This document shows, piece after piece, positions 49,773-59,659 of a stretch of 64,000 nucleotides of DNA; position 1 is the first letter of the stretch, and the number at the start of each line of letters is the position of its first letter. A model generated the notes under the pieces. It saw only the letters and a list, made by a program, of their open reading frames with translations. It was not told the DNA's origin and ran no database searches. The position numbers were made by a program, and so were the translations under genes. Origin of the DNA: Candidatus Howiella intestinavium (lineage in GTDB: Bacteria; Bacillota; Clostridia; Oscillospirales; Acutalibacteraceae); the NCBI GenBank assembly GCA_904420585.1, contig CAJFVX010000045.1, forward strand, positions 28,859-92,858. The letters run 5' to 3'.

Positions 49773-51458
49773 ATGAGTAAAATGAAAGACGGCGCCAAAA
49801 AGTACATTCCCTTCCAGCAGATTCACCTGCCCGACCGCCAGTGGCCGGGCAGGGTTATCGAAAAGGCCCCCATCTGGTGCAGCGTAGACCTGCGGGACGG
49901 CAACCAGGCTCTGGTGGACCCCATGAACATGGAGGAGAAGCTGACCTTCTTCCACACCCTCTGCGACATGGGCTTCAAGGAGATTGAGGTGGGCTTCCCC
50001 TCGGCCTCCGAAACCGAGTACGAAATCTGCCGGGAGCTTATCGAGGGGGGCCACATCCCCGACGACGTGGCCATCCAGGTGCTGGTGCAGGCCCGGCCCC
50101 ATCTGATTCAAAAGACCTTCGAGGCCATCAAGGGGGCCAAAAACGTCATTGTGCATTTTTATAATTCCACCTCCACCCTCCAGCGCAAGGTGGTGTTCAA
50201 AAAGGATATGGACGGCATCATCCAAATCGCGGTGGACGGGGCCAAGCTGATTAAGGAACTGACCGACGCCTATGACGGGGACTGCAACATCCGGTACGAG
50301 TATTCCCCCGAGAGCTTTTCGGGCACCGAGATGGACAACGCGGTGAAAATCTGCGCCGCCGTGCTGGATGAGCTGGGGGCCACGGCCGAAAACAAGGTCA
50401 TCCTCAACCTGCCCAACACGGTGGAGATGTGCACCCCCAACACCTACGCCGACCAGGTGGAATACTTCATCCGGCACCTGCCCGGCCGGGAGCGGGCCAT
50501 TATCAGCATCCATCCCCACAATGACCGGGGCACCGGCGTAGCGGCCACCGAACTGGCCCTGCTGGCCGGGGCCGAGCGGGTGGAGGGCACCCTCTTCGGC
50601 AACGGCGAGCGCACCGGCAACCTGGACATTGTGACCACGGCGCTGAATATGTACACCCAGGGGGTGGACCCGGAGCTGGATTTGACCGACATCCCCAAAC
50701 TCCGGCGGATTTACGAGGAATGCACCCGCATGCAGGTGCATGAGCGGCACCCCTACGCCGGGGAACTGGTCTTCACCGCCTTCTCGGGCTCCCATCAGGA
50801 CGCCATCAACAAGGGCACCGAGTACATGCAGACCTCGGGCACGGGCAAGTGGGAAATCCCCTACCTGCCCATCGACCCGGCCGACGTGGGCCGGCAGTAC
50901 GAGCCCATTATCCGCATCAACTCCCAGTCGGGCAAGGGGGGCGCGGCCTTTGTCATGCAGCACGCCTTTGGCTTAACCCTGCCCAAGGAGATGCATCCCG
51001 AATTCGGGACCATGGTCAAGCACAAGTGCGACCAGCTGGGCCGGGAACTCTCCAACGAGGAACTCATGCAGGTGTTCCGGGAGGGCTATCTGGAGATACC
51101 CGAGAAATACCGCATGACCGAATACGCCTTCTCGGGGGCATCCTCCCGGGACGGCCGCATCCGGTTTGCCGGCACCATTGAGGCGGACGGCCGGCCCCAT
51201 CAGGTGGTGGGAGAGGGCAACGGCCCCATCGACGCCTTCTTCCGGGCCCTGCACCATGCGGGCATTGACGGCTACCAGTTCGTCAACTACAGCGAGCACG
51301 CCGTATCCTCCGGCGCCGACTCCCAGGCCATCGCCTATATCCAGCTGAAAACCCCCGCCGGCCGGAATATTTTCGGCGTAGGCCTGGACCACAGCATCAA
51401 CGTGGCCTCGGTGAAGGGCGTCCTCTGCGCCATCAACCGGGCCGAATCCGCAAAATAA
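49773..51458 (+). CDS. leuA: 2-isopropylmalate synthase, LeuA type 2
   Basis: 561 residues. Condenses acetyl-CoA with 2-oxoisovalerate, the first committed step to leucine. Signature WCSVDLRDGNQAL with the metal-binding Asp, HPHNDRGTGVAATELAL and GNGERTGNLD are intact; YIPFQQIHLPDRQWP at the N-terminus marks the longer type 2 (actinobacterial/fungal-like) form. The C-terminal 130 residues are the leucine-binding regulatory domain (DGRIRFAGTIEADG, GNGPIDAFFRALH). AAGGAGG is 8 bases before ATG. It is the only leucine gene here, regulated by its own T-box. Confidence 0.97.
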   Translation: MSKMKDGAKKYIPFQQIHLPDRQWPGRVIEKAPIWCSVDLRDGNQALVDPMNMEEKLTFFHTLCDMGFKEIEVGFPSASETEYEICRELIEGGHIPDDVAIQVLVQARPHLIQKTFEAIKGAKNVIVHFYNSTSTLQRKVVFKKDMDGIIQIAVDGAKLIKELTDAYDGDCNIRYEYSPESFSGTEMDNAVKICAAVLDELGATAENKVILNLPNTVEMCTPNTYADQVEYFIRHLPGRERAIISIHPHNDRGTGVAATELALLAGAERVEGTLFGNGERTGNLDIVTTALNMYTQGVDPELDLTDIPKLRRIYEECTRMQVHERHPYAGELVFTAFSGSHQDAINKGTEYMQTSGTGKWEIPYLPIDPADVGRQYEPIIRINSQSGKGGAAFVMQHAFGLTLPKEMHPEFGTMVKHKCDQLGRELSNEELMQVFREGYLEIPEKYRMTEYAFSGASSRDGRIRFAGTIEADGRPHQVVGEGNGPIDAFFRALHHAGIDGYQFVNYSEHAVSSGADSQAIAYIQLKTPAGRNIFGVGLDHSINVASVKGVLCAINRAESAK

Positions 51459-51537
51459 AAGTTTTTTGGCCGCTTTTTTACAAAAAAGCGGGCGGGGCGC
51501 CGGGGGAAGGCCCCGGCTCGCGTCCCGCAGGACGCGA
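51457..51537. repeat. Long inverted repeat, right arm (partner at 47501-47640)
   Basis: Begins inside the stop region of leuA. AAAAGTTTTTTGGCCGC (51457-51473), a CGCTTTTTTACAAAAAAGCG hairpin, then 51490-51537 matching the left arm. Confidence 0.8.
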
Positions 51538-51541
51538 AAGC

Positions 51542-51588
51542 AAAGCCGCCGCAGGAGGCCTTACGGCTTCCTGCGGCGGCTTCTTTTA
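51542..51588. terminator. Bidirectional terminator between leuA and acetyltransferase genes
   Basis: GCCGCCGCAGGA (51545-51556) pairs with TCCTGCGGCGGC (51569-51580), inner GGCC..GGCT, then TTCTTTT. Its right edge touches the stop codon of the convergent gene. Confidence 0.85.
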
Positions 51589-52224
51589 TCTTATCCCTTC
51601 CAGCTTTGCCCGGAGCTCGGCGTCCACTTCCTCGTCCAGTTCCCGGTCTTTAAAGTAATACTTCCGGTCGGCTTCGGTAATCTTTCGGATAACCCGGCAG
51701 GGATTCCCGGCGGCAAAGGACCAGTCGGGGATATCCCGTGTAACCACGCTGCCCGCCCCGATGACCACATTGCTGCCGATGGTGACGCCGGGGCATACAA
51801 TCGTATGGCCGCCTACCCACACGTCGTCCCCGATGGTCACCGGCATGCCGTATTCATACCCAAACTTCCTGGAATCGGGATGGAGGGCGTGGCCGGCGGT
51901 GTAGAGGGATACACCCGGCCCCAGCATACAGTTGTCCCCCAGCTTTATCTTCACATTGTCCAAAAAGACGCCGCCGAAATTGATAAAGCAGTTCCTGCCC
52001 ACCTCAATATTGAAACCGTAATCGCAGTAAAAGGGCGGGTTGACAAAGGTGGTCTCGTCGGACTTGCCGAACAGCCGGTTCACAATCCCCCGTATGGCGT
52101 CAAAATCCGCCCGGTCCACCGTATTCAACTCCTGGGTAAGCCGCCTGGCCTGCTTCATTTCCACCCAATCCGCATCGTCGGCGAGAAACAGCATCCCCTT
52201 TTCCCTGCGTTCCCTGCTGGTCAT
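51586..52224 (-). CDS. Hexapeptide-repeat O-acetyltransferase (maltose/galactoside type), downstream copy
   Basis: 212 residues. N-terminal helical cap (MTSRERREKGMLFLADDADW) of maltose-acetyltransferase type, then left-handed beta-helix with FINFGGVFLDNVKIKLGDN, catalytic His in YTAGHALHPD, and VTIGDDVWVGGHTIVCPGVT..GAGSVVTRDIP. Transfers acetyl from acetyl-CoA to a sugar hydroxyl. GGGGG precedes ATG 52224. It starts 2 bp after the stop of a paralogous gene, so the two are an operon and an old duplication; proteins differ clearly in the cap and loop. Confidence 0.92.
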   Translation of the reverse strand: MTSRERREKGMLFLADDADWVEMKQARRLTQELNTVDRADFDAIRGIVNRLFGKSDETTFVNPPFYCDYGFNIEVGRNCFINFGGVFLDNVKIKLGDNCMLGPGVSLYTAGHALHPDSRKFGYEYGMPVTIGDDVWVGGHTIVCPGVTIGSNVVIGAGSVVTRDIPDWSFAAGNPCRVIRKITEADRKYYFKDRELDEEVDAELRAKLEGIR

Positions 52225-52226
52225 GC

Positions 52227-52853
52227 CTATTCCCCCTTCTTTCTTTTTCGATACATGCTGTCGGCTTCGGTGATTTCGCGGATGACCCGGCAGGGGCTGC
52301 CGAAGGCCAGCACCCCCGGCGGGATGTCCCTTGTAACCACGCTGCCCGCCCCGATGACCACATTGCTGCCGATGGTGACGCCGCCGCATATGGTGACGTG
52401 GGCGGCAATCCATACGTCGTTGCCGATGTGGATGGGCCCGCCGTATTCGTAGCTGTGGGTGCCGCCCCTTTCATCGGTCTGCATCCGGCGCTCTTCGGCC
52501 ACAAGGGAGTGAAACCCGGTGGCCAGGGTGCAGCAGGGGCCTATCATCACATTGTCCCCGATGGTGACCCGGTTTCCCCCGCTGAAATGAAAATAGATGT
52601 TGGAATAAAAATTCTTCCCGATGGTGATGTCCCGGCCGTTGTCGATATACATGGGCCGCTCCATGGCCCGGAAGTCCCCGAAATCCTCCGTCCCGAAAAG
52701 CTCCTTTAATATGGCCAGCCGCTCCTCCTCATCGTCGACGGAGAGGGCGTTGTACCGGTCGCACAGCCGGCGGCTCCGCTTCAGCTCGGCCGCAAGCTCC
52801 GGGTCGTGGGAATCGAAAATCATGCCGCCGTACATTTTTTCCCGCTCGGTCAT
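52227..52853 (-). CDS. Hexapeptide-repeat O-acetyltransferase (maltose/galactoside type), upstream copy
   Basis: 208 residues. Cap MTEREKMYGGMIFDSHDPEL, beta-helix with SNIYFHFSGGNRVTIGDN, catalytic His in ATGFHSLVAEERR and IHIGNDVWIAAHVTICGGVT..GAGSVVTRDIPP. Same reaction class as the next gene, sugar unknown. GAGGTGG precedes ATG 52853. Promoter on the minus strand TTGATA (52917-52922), 18 bp, TATAAT (52893-52898). Confidence 0.92.
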   Translation of the reverse strand: MTEREKMYGGMIFDSHDPELAAELKRSRRLCDRYNALSVDDEEERLAILKELFGTEDFGDFRAMERPMYIDNGRDITIGKNFYSNIYFHFSGGNRVTIGDNVMIGPCCTLATGFHSLVAEERRMQTDERGGTHSYEYGGPIHIGNDVWIAAHVTICGGVTIGSNVVIGAGSVVTRDIPPGVLAFGSPCRVIREITEADSMYRKRKKGE

Positions 52854-52950
52854 GTTATACCACCTCGTTTCGGATAGGTTAAAAGCCTGTTTATTATAGC
52901 GTGGCCCAGGCGCCTGTATCAACCGGTTTGCAAAAGGACGGCAGGCGCAA

Positions 52951-52980
52951 AAAAGGACGCGGGATTTTTTCCCGCGTCCT
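52951..52980 (-). terminator. Terminator of the membrane-protein gene
   Basis: AGGACGCGGG (52954-52963) pairs with CCCGCGTCCT (52971-52980); leftward transcripts then run into TTTTTT. A short decayed copy of the dispersed repeat follows at 52985-53032 (AACCTATGGAATCGTCTGGG, GGCATATGCACCG). Confidence 0.8.
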
Positions 52981-53034
52981 CAAGCTTGTCGGAAAACCTA
53001 TGGAATCGTCTGGGCCGGGGCATATGCACCGCCC

Positions 53035-53775
53035 TTAGGCTGCGGCCTTCTTTTTTCCCCGCTTTTTCCGGGGCGGCCGGGGCGTCCGGTCGGAACGGTT
53101 CACCATATCCCGGAAGAAGAGCACCAGAGGGATGCCGGGGATGATAAGGGCCACCAGGGCGATGGGGGAAAAGCGGGAAAGCTCCCACCAGTCGCCTCCC
53201 AGCAGGGTGTGGAGGGACCAGGCGCCGTAGAGGATAAATCCGGTCACGCAGAGGAAGAGGACGGTCTGTACCGTCCAGTGCACCCCCCGGCCGAATTTGC
53301 CCTCAAAGGGCAGCAGGCCGCCGGCGGCCAGGGCGCAGAGCAGGGGCACCAGCAGTACGGCCGCGGGAACGGCCATGGGCAGGAAGGTGGCGTAGATATT
53401 CTCCGAAAAGAAGGCGTAGAGGCAGACGCCCACCCCGTCGGCCACCGAAAGGCCCATGGCGATAAAGAAGAGCAGGCCGCCTTTGGGCTTTTTTAAGACC
53501 ATATTCAGGATGATGAGCAGAAGGGTAACCGGAATCATCAGCAAAAGGCAGCAGACCATGGTATCCAGCTGCTGGGCCTGGACGTCGGGGTAGCCGGCGT
53601 AGGCCGTGACGTACTGGCGGCAGAAGAAAAAGATAAGCGCGCCCACGCCGCCCAGGGCCACAGAGGAGTAAATCATGTTGAACAGCTGTCTGCCCTTCCC
53701 CTTGGGCATAAAGGCCAGGGCAATGACCACATAGGGAATAAGCAGCAAAAGACAGATAACCGACAGAATATGCAT
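53035..53775 (-). CDS. Integral membrane protein of unknown function
   Basis: 246 residues with about six to seven membrane spans and a strongly basic tail (PRPPRKKRGKKKAAA). I do not recognise a family. ATG 53775 has GGGAGG 8 bases upstream and is preferred over ATG 53796. Conserved-looking polar features are few (FFCRQYVTAYAGYPDVQAQQ in an outer loop). Monocistronic, with its own terminator, divergent from secA. Confidence 0.6.
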   Translation of the reverse strand: MHILSVICLLLLIPYVVIALAFMPKGKGRQLFNMIYSSVALGGVGALIFFFCRQYVTAYAGYPDVQAQQLDTMVCCLLLMIPVTLLLIILNMVLKKPKGGLLFFIAMGLSVADGVGVCLYAFFSENIYATFLPMAVPAAVLLVPLLCALAAGGLLPFEGKFGRGVHWTVQTVLFLCVTGFILYGAWSLHTLLGGDWWELSRFSPIALVALIIPGIPLVLFFRDMVNRSDRTPRPPRKKRGKKKAAA

Positions 53776-54144
53776 GGGGCAACCTCCCGTTTTCATAAGC
53801 GTTGGGGTGAACAGAAACCGGACGGAGCCGCATACACCGACCGAATATCCACATTATAATACGGGAAGGCCGAAAAGGCAACCGTTCGGGCAGTTCCGAC
53901 AGAAATAATACTTCCCTTTTGCCGGTTTTATGGTATAATGGATTTGATTCGTGTACCCGTGCGGGCAGCCGTCCGGGTGGGGGCCGGCCCGGCCCGGGGG
54001 ATTACCCCCGCGAAGCATAAACGGGGATCTGAAAAGACTCCGCCCGGTGGTTCTCTGCCGCTGGGCCCGCCCGTTCCGTACAGGCGCGCGGGGAAACATC
54101 ACACAAGGCCGCAGACAGGCGGCCGGAAGGAAAGAGTGCAACCT
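53776..54144. other. Intergenic region with secA promoter and long GC-rich leader
   Basis: An extended -10 TGGTATAAT at 53931-53939 drives secA, leaving an untranslated leader near 200 bases. The leader is very GC-rich (GGGGGCCGGCCCGGCCCGGG, GGCCGCAGACAGGCGGCC) and could fold strongly. An open frame in it is continuous with secA but has no start with a ribosome site. Nothing else seen. Confidence 0.55.
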
Positions 54145-56901
54145 ATGAGTATTATCACCAAGCTGTTCGGAAACTACAGCGCAAAGGAAATCAAGCGGAT
54201 TACCCCCATCCAGAAGCGGGTGCTGGAGCTGGAAAGCAAGTACGAAAAGATGAGCGATTCGGAGCTGCGGGAGCAGACCGACGTGCTGAAGGACCGGCTG
54301 CAGATGGGCGAATCCCTGGACACCATCCTGCCCGACGCCTTCGCCGTCTGCCGGGAGGCCTCCTGGCGGGTGCTGGGCATGAAGCACTTCCCCGTACAGG
54401 TGCTGGGCGGCATCATCCTCCACCAGGGCCGCATCGCCGAGATGCGCACCGGTGAAGGCAAAACCCTGGTAGCCACCCTGCCGGCTTATCTGAATGCCCT
54501 GACCGGCAAGGGCGTGCACATCGTCACGGTCAACGACTACCTGGCCCGCCGCGACTCGGAGTGGATGGGCAAGGTCTATCGCTTTTTGGGGCTGAAGGTG
54601 GGCCTGATTGTCCACGGCATGGACAACAACGAGAAAAAGGAGGCCTACAACGCCGACATCACCTACGCCACCAACAACGAGCTGGGCTTCGACTACCTGC
54701 GGGACAACATGGTCATCTACAAGAACAACAAGGTCCAGCGGGGCCACAACTACGCCATTGTGGACGAGGTGGACTCCATCCTCATCGACGAGGCCCGCAC
54801 CCCCCTCATCATCTCCGGCCAGGGGGATAAGTCCACCGATTTGTACGACAGGGCCGACCAGTTCGCCAAGTCCCTGACGGTCAACCGGGTCCGGGAGATG
54901 AACGACAAGGAGGACGAGGACCAGAAGTACGACGGGGACTATGTGGTGGACGAAAAGGCCAAGACGGCCACCCTGACCCCTAAGGGCGTCAAGAAGGCCG
55001 AGGAGTATTTCGGCATCGAGAACTTAAACGACGCCGAGAACATGACCATCGCCCACCACATCAACCAGGCCATCCGGGCCAACGGCATCATGAAGCGGGA
55101 CGTGGACTATGTGGTCAAGGACGGCGAGGTGGTCATCGTCGACGAGTTCACCGGCCGCCTGATGTTCGGCCGGCGGTATAACGAGGGCCTGCACCAGGCC
55201 ATCGAGGCCAAGGAAGGGGTCAAGGTGGAGCACGAGTCCAAGACCCTGGCCACCATCACCTTCCAGAACTTCTTCCGCTTGTACGACAAGCTGTCGGGTA
55301 TGACCGGTACGGCCATGACCGAGGAGCGGGAGTTCCAGGAAATCTACAAGCTGGACGTGGTGGAAATCCCCACCAACAAGCCCATCGCCCGTGTGGACCT
55401 GCCCGACGTGATTTACAAGACCGAGGCGGCCAAGTTCCGGGCGGTCATCGAGGATATTGTGGAGCGGCACGAAAAGGGCCAGCCGGTGCTGGTGGGTACC
55501 GTGACCATCGAAAAATCCGAAATCCTCAGCAAGCTGCTGAAGGCCCGGGGCATCAAGCACAGCGTGCTCAACGCCAAGCACCACGAGAAGGAAGCCGAAA
55601 TCGTGGCCCAGGCCGGCAAGTACGGGGCCGTGACCATCGCCACCAACATGGCCGGCCGCGGTACCGACATCATGCTGGGGGGCAACGCCGAGTATCTGGC
55701 CAAGGCCGAGATGCGCCACCAGGGCTACAGCGACGTCCTCATCAACGAGGCCACCGGCTACGGGGAGACCGAGGACCAGGACATCATCGCCGCAAGGGAG
55801 CTCTTTGCCGAGCTCAACGCCAAGTTCAAGGCCGAGGTGGCCCCCGAGGCCGACAAGGTCCGGGAGGCCGGGGGCTTATGCATTCTGGGCACCGAGCGGC
55901 ATGAATCCCGCCGTATCGACAACCAGCTGCGGGGCCGCGCCGGCCGGCAGGGCGACCCGGGCTGCACCCGGTTCTACATCTCCCTGGAGGACGACCTCAT
56001 GCGCCTCTTCGGCGGCGAGCGGATTTTCAACCTCATGGAGACCCTGAAGGTGGACGAGGACACCCCCCTGGAGATGGGGATGCTGTCCAAATCCATCGAG
56101 AGCGCCCAGCAGAAGGTGGAGGGCCGCAACTTCGCCCAGCGGAAGAACGTGCTGGAATACGACGACGTCATGACCAAGCAGCGGGAACTCATCTACGCCC
56201 AGCGGGACAAGGTGCTGGACGGGGAGAACGTCAAGGACTCCATCATGGGCATGATAGACGAGACCATCGACGAGGCCTGCACCCGCTATCTGTCCGAGGA
56301 GGTCCACGACGAGTGGAACCTGGACGGCCTGCGTGCCTACTTCATGGGCTGGCTGGCCACCCCCGAGGACTTCCAGTACACCCCCGAGGAGCTGGGGAAC
56401 ACCTCCAAGGAGGAAATCGCCCAGTTCTTAAAGGACCGCACCCGGAAGCTGTATGAATTCAAGGAGAAGAAGTACGGCGAGAACGTCATGCGGGAGCTGG
56501 AGCGGGTTATCCTGCTGCGGAATGTGGACTCCCACTGGATGGACCACATCGACGCCATGGATGAGCTGCGCCGGGGCATCCATCTGCGGGCCTACGGCCA
56601 GCACAACCCGGTTGTGGAGTACCGCAACGAGGGCTACGATATGTTCAACGCCATGACCAACTCCATCCGGGAGGCCACCAGCCGCATGATTCTCAGCGTG
56701 CAGCTGCGCACCAACGAGGAGGTCAAGCGGGAGCAGGTGGCCAAGGAGACCGGCTCCTCCGGCGGGGACGACAGCATCCCCGACGCCAAGACGGTGAAAG
56801 GCAAGGGCAAAATCCCCAAGAACGCCCCCTGCCCCTGCGGCAGCGGCAAGAAGTATAAGCGCTGCTGCGGCAAGGACGAATACGCCGACGATGAGGAGTA
56901 A
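54145..56901 (+). CDS. secA: Preprotein translocase ATPase SecA
   Basis: 918 residues, full length. Walker [40 protein letters not shown] (DEAD-like), [13 protein letters not shown] and [13 protein letters not shown] are the motor motifs; the helical scaffold and wing follow, and the C-terminal SEC-C zinc motif [14 protein letters not shown] binds SecB-like partners or lipid. It drives secreted proteins through SecYEG at the membrane. ATG 54145 with GGAAGGAAAGAG upstream. Confidence 0.98.
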   Translation: MSIITKLFGNYSAKEIKRITPIQKRVLELESKYEKMSDSELREQTDVLKDRLQMGESLDTILPDAFAVCREASWRVLGMKHFPVQVLGGIILHQGRIAEMRTGEGKTLVATLPAYLNALTGKGVHIVTVNDYLARRDSEWMGKVYRFLGLKVGLIVHGMDNNEKKEAYNADITYATNNELGFDYLRDNMVIYKNNKVQRGHNYAIVDEVDSILIDEARTPLIISGQGDKSTDLYDRADQFAKSLTVNRVREMNDKEDEDQKYDGDYVVDEKAKTATLTPKGVKKAEEYFGIENLNDAENMTIAHHINQAIRANGIMKRDVDYVVKDGEVVIVDEFTGRLMFGRRYNEGLHQAIEAKEGVKVEHESKTLATITFQNFFRLYDKLSGMTGTAMTEEREFQEIYKLDVVEIPTNKPIARVDLPDVIYKTEAAKFRAVIEDIVERHEKGQPVLVGTVTIEKSEILSKLLKARGIKHSVLNAKHHEKEAEIVAQAGKYGAVTIATNMAGRGTDIMLGGNAEYLAKAEMRHQGYSDVLINEATGYGETEDQDIIAARELFAELNAKFKAEVAPEADKVREAGGLCILGTERHESRRIDNQLRGRAGRQGDPGCTRFYISLEDDLMRLFGGERIFNLMETLKVDEDTPLEMGMLSKSIESAQQKVEGRNFAQRKNVLEYDDVMTKQRELIYAQRDKVLDGENVKDSIMGMIDETIDEACTRYLSEEVHDEWNLDGLRAYFMGWLATPEDFQYTPEELGNTSKEEIAQFLKDRTRKLYEFKEKKYGENVMRELERVILLRNVDSHWMDHIDAMDELRRGIHLRAYGQHNPVVEYRNEGYDMFNAMTNSIREATSRMILSVQLRTNEEVKREQVAKETGSSGGDDSIPDAKTVKGKGKIPKNAPCPCGSGKKYKRCCGKDEYADDEE

Positions 56902-57228
56902 GCCATAGCATAGAAAAGCCCCGGCATGCTGAACGCCGGGGAAAAAGCGGATAATAGAAAGTCCCCCCAGATGCAGGAAAACACAAGTACTGCGTCTGGG
57001 GGGATTGCATACTGCCGAAAAAACCAATAAAGCCTTTTGCCTGCAGAAACCGGCGGCATATGCGCCGATTGGCGAAAGGCTTGGCCGCCTTCTGCCCGGC
57101 CGGTCCCCAACCGCCGGTTGGAGGGGCGCAAACCGCCGCCCGGTGGACGGCGGCGGACAACAGGGGTACAATAAAACCGTACCCGGGCGGCCTGCCGCCC
57201 GCAAATCCCCACAAAGGAGGCCTTTGCC
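56902..57228. other. Intergenic region: hairpins, decayed repeat, candidate promoter
   Basis: Contains GCCCCGGC/GCCGGGG (about 56918-56942), CCCCCAGATGCAG pairing with CTGCGTCTGGGGG (56965-57003), which probably end secA transcription, a decayed dispersed-repeat copy at 57005-57080 (ACTGCCGAAAAAACCAATAA, ACCGGCGGCATATGCGCCG), and a weak promoter TGGACG (57144-57149), 17 bp, TACAAT (57167-57172) for the XRE-TPR gene. Confidence 0.5.
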
Positions 57229-58164
57229 ATGCCCGCCGTCTATCCCATCCGGCTGCATGAACAGATTGCCCGGCTGCGCAAAAAGCACCGCATGTCCCAG
57301 GAGAAATTCGCCGAGGCTTTGGGGGTGTCCGGCCAGGCCGTCTCCAAATGGGAGACCGGCGCCTGCTGCCCCGACATCCAGCTGCTGCCCGCCATCGCCG
57401 CCTGTTTGGGGGTGTCCATCGACGCCCTCTTCGCCGCCGACGACCCGGCGGCCCGGGCCCGGCTGCTGACCCGCTACGAATGTACCGGCGACGACGCCGA
57501 CTTTGCCGCCGCGGCCCAGGCCTACGAACAGGCCCTGGAGGCCGGCACGGCCACCCTGGCCGACCGGCGGGACTACGCCGTCCTGCTGGCCCGCCGGAGC
57601 ATCTCCTCGGCCGGGGGGGCGGAGGAGATGTATGAAAACATCCTCTGTGCCGCTAAGGACAGCCGGGACGAGGACTACTACCGCACCCACATCCAGTACA
57701 TCCGGCTGCTTTGCTGGCGGGGCCGGGCGGATGTGTGCGTCCGGCGGTATCAAAGGATGACGGCGGCCGAGCCGGACAACTGGTGGGCCGTCTATCTGCT
57801 GGCCCTTTCCCATATGCAGGCCGGGGACAAGGGGGAGGCCGGCCGGCTGCTGCGGGGGGCCCTGAAGCGCTTCCCGGGGAACTTTTATCTCTACACCCTG
57901 GCCGGGGACCTGGCCGAAGGGGCCGGGGCGTATGAATCCGCCCTTTCCTATTGGGAAAAGGCCTATGCCGATAACCCGCGCCAGATAGCCTGCCTGTATA
58001 ACGGGGCGGCCATGCTGGAGCGGCTGGGCCGGCGGCGGGAGGCCGTGGAGATGTGGCGGCGGATTGTGGACTGGCACCATGCAAACGAGCTGTTCCGGGA
58101 GGGGGAGACGGATATGCCCTTACAGCATATCCGCCGCCTGCTGGCCGGGGAGGAGAAGGCATAA
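57229..58164 (+). CDS. XRE-type regulator with TPR-like helical repeats
   Basis: 311 residues. N-terminal Cro/C1 helix-turn-helix (IARLRKKHRMSQEKFAEALG, VSGQAVSKWETGACCPDIQL), then from about residue 85 helical repeats of TPR character (AAQAYEQALEAG, YLLALSHMQAGDKGEAGRLL, ALSYWEKAYADNPRQIACLY). Such proteins may bind a peptide or protein through the repeats and control nearby genes. AAAGGAGG is 8 bases before ATG. No obvious target gene is adjacent. Confidence 0.88.
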   Translation: MPAVYPIRLHEQIARLRKKHRMSQEKFAEALGVSGQAVSKWETGACCPDIQLLPAIAACLGVSIDALFAADDPAARARLLTRYECTGDDADFAAAAQAYEQALEAGTATLADRRDYAVLLARRSISSAGGAEEMYENILCAAKDSRDEDYYRTHIQYIRLLCWRGRADVCVRRYQRMTAAEPDNWWAVYLLALSHMQAGDKGEAGRLLRGALKRFPGNFYLYTLAGDLAEGAGAYESALSYWEKAYADNPRQIACLYNGAAMLERLGRRREAVEMWRRIVDWHHANELFREGETDMPLQHIRRLLAGEEKA

Positions 58165-58169
58165 AAGAA

Positions 58170-58204
58170 CCCGGCGGGCAATGCAAACCCGCCGGGGCTT
58201 TTTT
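58170..58204 (+). terminator. Terminator of the XRE-TPR gene
   Basis: CCCGGCGGG pairs with CCCGCCGGG around 58170-58196, followed by TTTTTT at 58199-58204. Confidence 0.85.
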
Positions 58205-58343
58205 CATCAGATGCCGTTTCGGTTTCCCCTGAAAGGGCGGCCCGGTATAGGCAGGACGTTAGCGTGCGGCTTTTGGCCGGCTTTATTTTACGCCGGGGAA
58301 CCCATCCCGGCAGATTTGCCGGAGCGGGTATAGGCCGCATGGT

Positions 58344-59543
58344 TTAGAACATGGCGATGGCTTCCGGAATCGTCTCTTCCAGGGAAAAGTGGAAGATGAG
58401 GGGCGGTTCATCTTTGCCTAAGGCGTAGAGGGATATGCGATAATCGCCCAGGGTCAGCTGGGTGATATCAAAGGCGGTGAGGGGCAGAATCACCTGGTGC
58501 TGATGGTAGGGCTGTACGGTCTGCGTCTCGGCTTCGTAGGGCGTGTAGGGCAGCAGGTCATCGGGCGTATAGGCGTAAGCGTTTCCCTGGAGCAGGCGCC
58601 AGCCCTCCTCTTCCTTTTTCTCCAGCGTAAACGCCGGGGAGACCAGGACGTCCACCGGGAGTTCGCTCTCATTATAATAATGGGCATCAATTTCAATATA
58701 ATAATAGGGATCTATATCGGAGGTGTAGTTTTCGTACCAACCGTAAGCCCGTTTGTCAGGGGCCAGCAAAAGCTGTCCGCCGTCCGGCCGGGGGCTGTTT
58801 TGGTCGCCGTAAACCGCCGCCTCTTCCAAAAGGGGATCCAGGGGATTTCCCTCCCCGTACAGGGAAAAATAAAAGGTCAGGTCAAGTGTTTCACCCTCCA
58901 GCCAGCAGGTCTGGGTAATCCGGAACTGCCCGGCCGACATCCAGCGGGCCTGCCAGATGGTCAGGTCAAAGTATTTGAAATGTATATCATAGGGTTCTAT
59001 AGTATATTCGTCGGAGGCGGCGGGAAGGTTTTCCTGGTTGTAGGGGACATCTTGCCACTCCCCGTCCACCAGCTTTTCCAAACGGTAATCCTGCCGGCCG
59101 CCTGCATAGCCGATAGACAATTCGCCGGCATTGTGAAGCAGCGTCAGGAAGCTCTCGGTTCCCACCTCAAATTCCCGGTCGACGGGAATCAGGGCCAGCT
59201 CCTGGTCCTGGGCGTAGGCATAAACCGCCTGCTGGTCCGGCTGCAGGGCTTCGATACGCTCCCGCATTTCCTGACCTTTATCCGGCTCTGCCTCCGGCGC
59301 AGGCTCATCCGCAGCGGGTTCTGCGGAGGAAGCAGGTGCCGGCGCTTTCGTTTCGGATACAGCCTGCGGTTCGGATGACGCCTGGGCTTCATAGGGTTCG
59401 GCGGCCTGGGAAGCCGAAGGGGCCGGGGAGGAGGCCGAAGCGGCAGAGAGGTCTGCATCAGCCGGTTTGCCGGAAAAGCCGCACCCGCTCAGCAGCAGCA
59501 ACGCGCCGGCCAAAAGGGCGGCGCCTGTTTGTTTTCTTTTCAT
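58344..59543 (-). CDS. Lipoprotein with Ig-like (Big_14-type) domains
   Basis: 399 residues. Lipobox LLLLSGCGF gives a lipidated Cys near residue 20, then a Ser/Ala/Glu/Pro linker to about 90. Two beta-rich units follow: ESFLTLLHNAGELSIGYAGG with YRLEKLVDGEWQDVP, and DAHYYNESELPVDVLVSPAF with LEKKEEEGWRLL. Same architecture as the genes at 32748 and 33946, so this is a dispersed paralogous family of surface lipoproteins. AAGGAGG precedes ATG 59543. Confidence 0.85.
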   Translation of the reverse strand: MKRKQTGAALLAGALLLLSGCGFSGKPADADLSAASASSPAPSASQAAEPYEAQASSEPQAVSETKAPAPASSAEPAADEPAPEAEPDKGQEMRERIEALQPDQQAVYAYAQDQELALIPVDREFEVGTESFLTLLHNAGELSIGYAGGRQDYRLEKLVDGEWQDVPYNQENLPAASDEYTIEPYDIHFKYFDLTIWQARWMSAGQFRITQTCWLEGETLDLTFYFSLYGEGNPLDPLLEEAAVYGDQNSPRPDGGQLLLAPDKRAYGWYENYTSDIDPYYYIEIDAHYYNESELPVDVLVSPAFTLEKKEEEGWRLLQGNAYAYTPDDLLPYTPYEAETQTVQPYHQHQVILPLTAFDITQLTLGDYRISLYALGKDEPPLIFHFSLEETIPEAIAMF

Positions 59544-59659
59544 GGAACCCCGCCTCCTTCTATTCGCTCTATGATAAAAGTGGGCAAAAAGATGGAAACT
59601 GTTGCGCAGACCGGTGTATGACAAAGGAAAAAAGGCCGGCGTCCCCCGGACGCCGGCCC

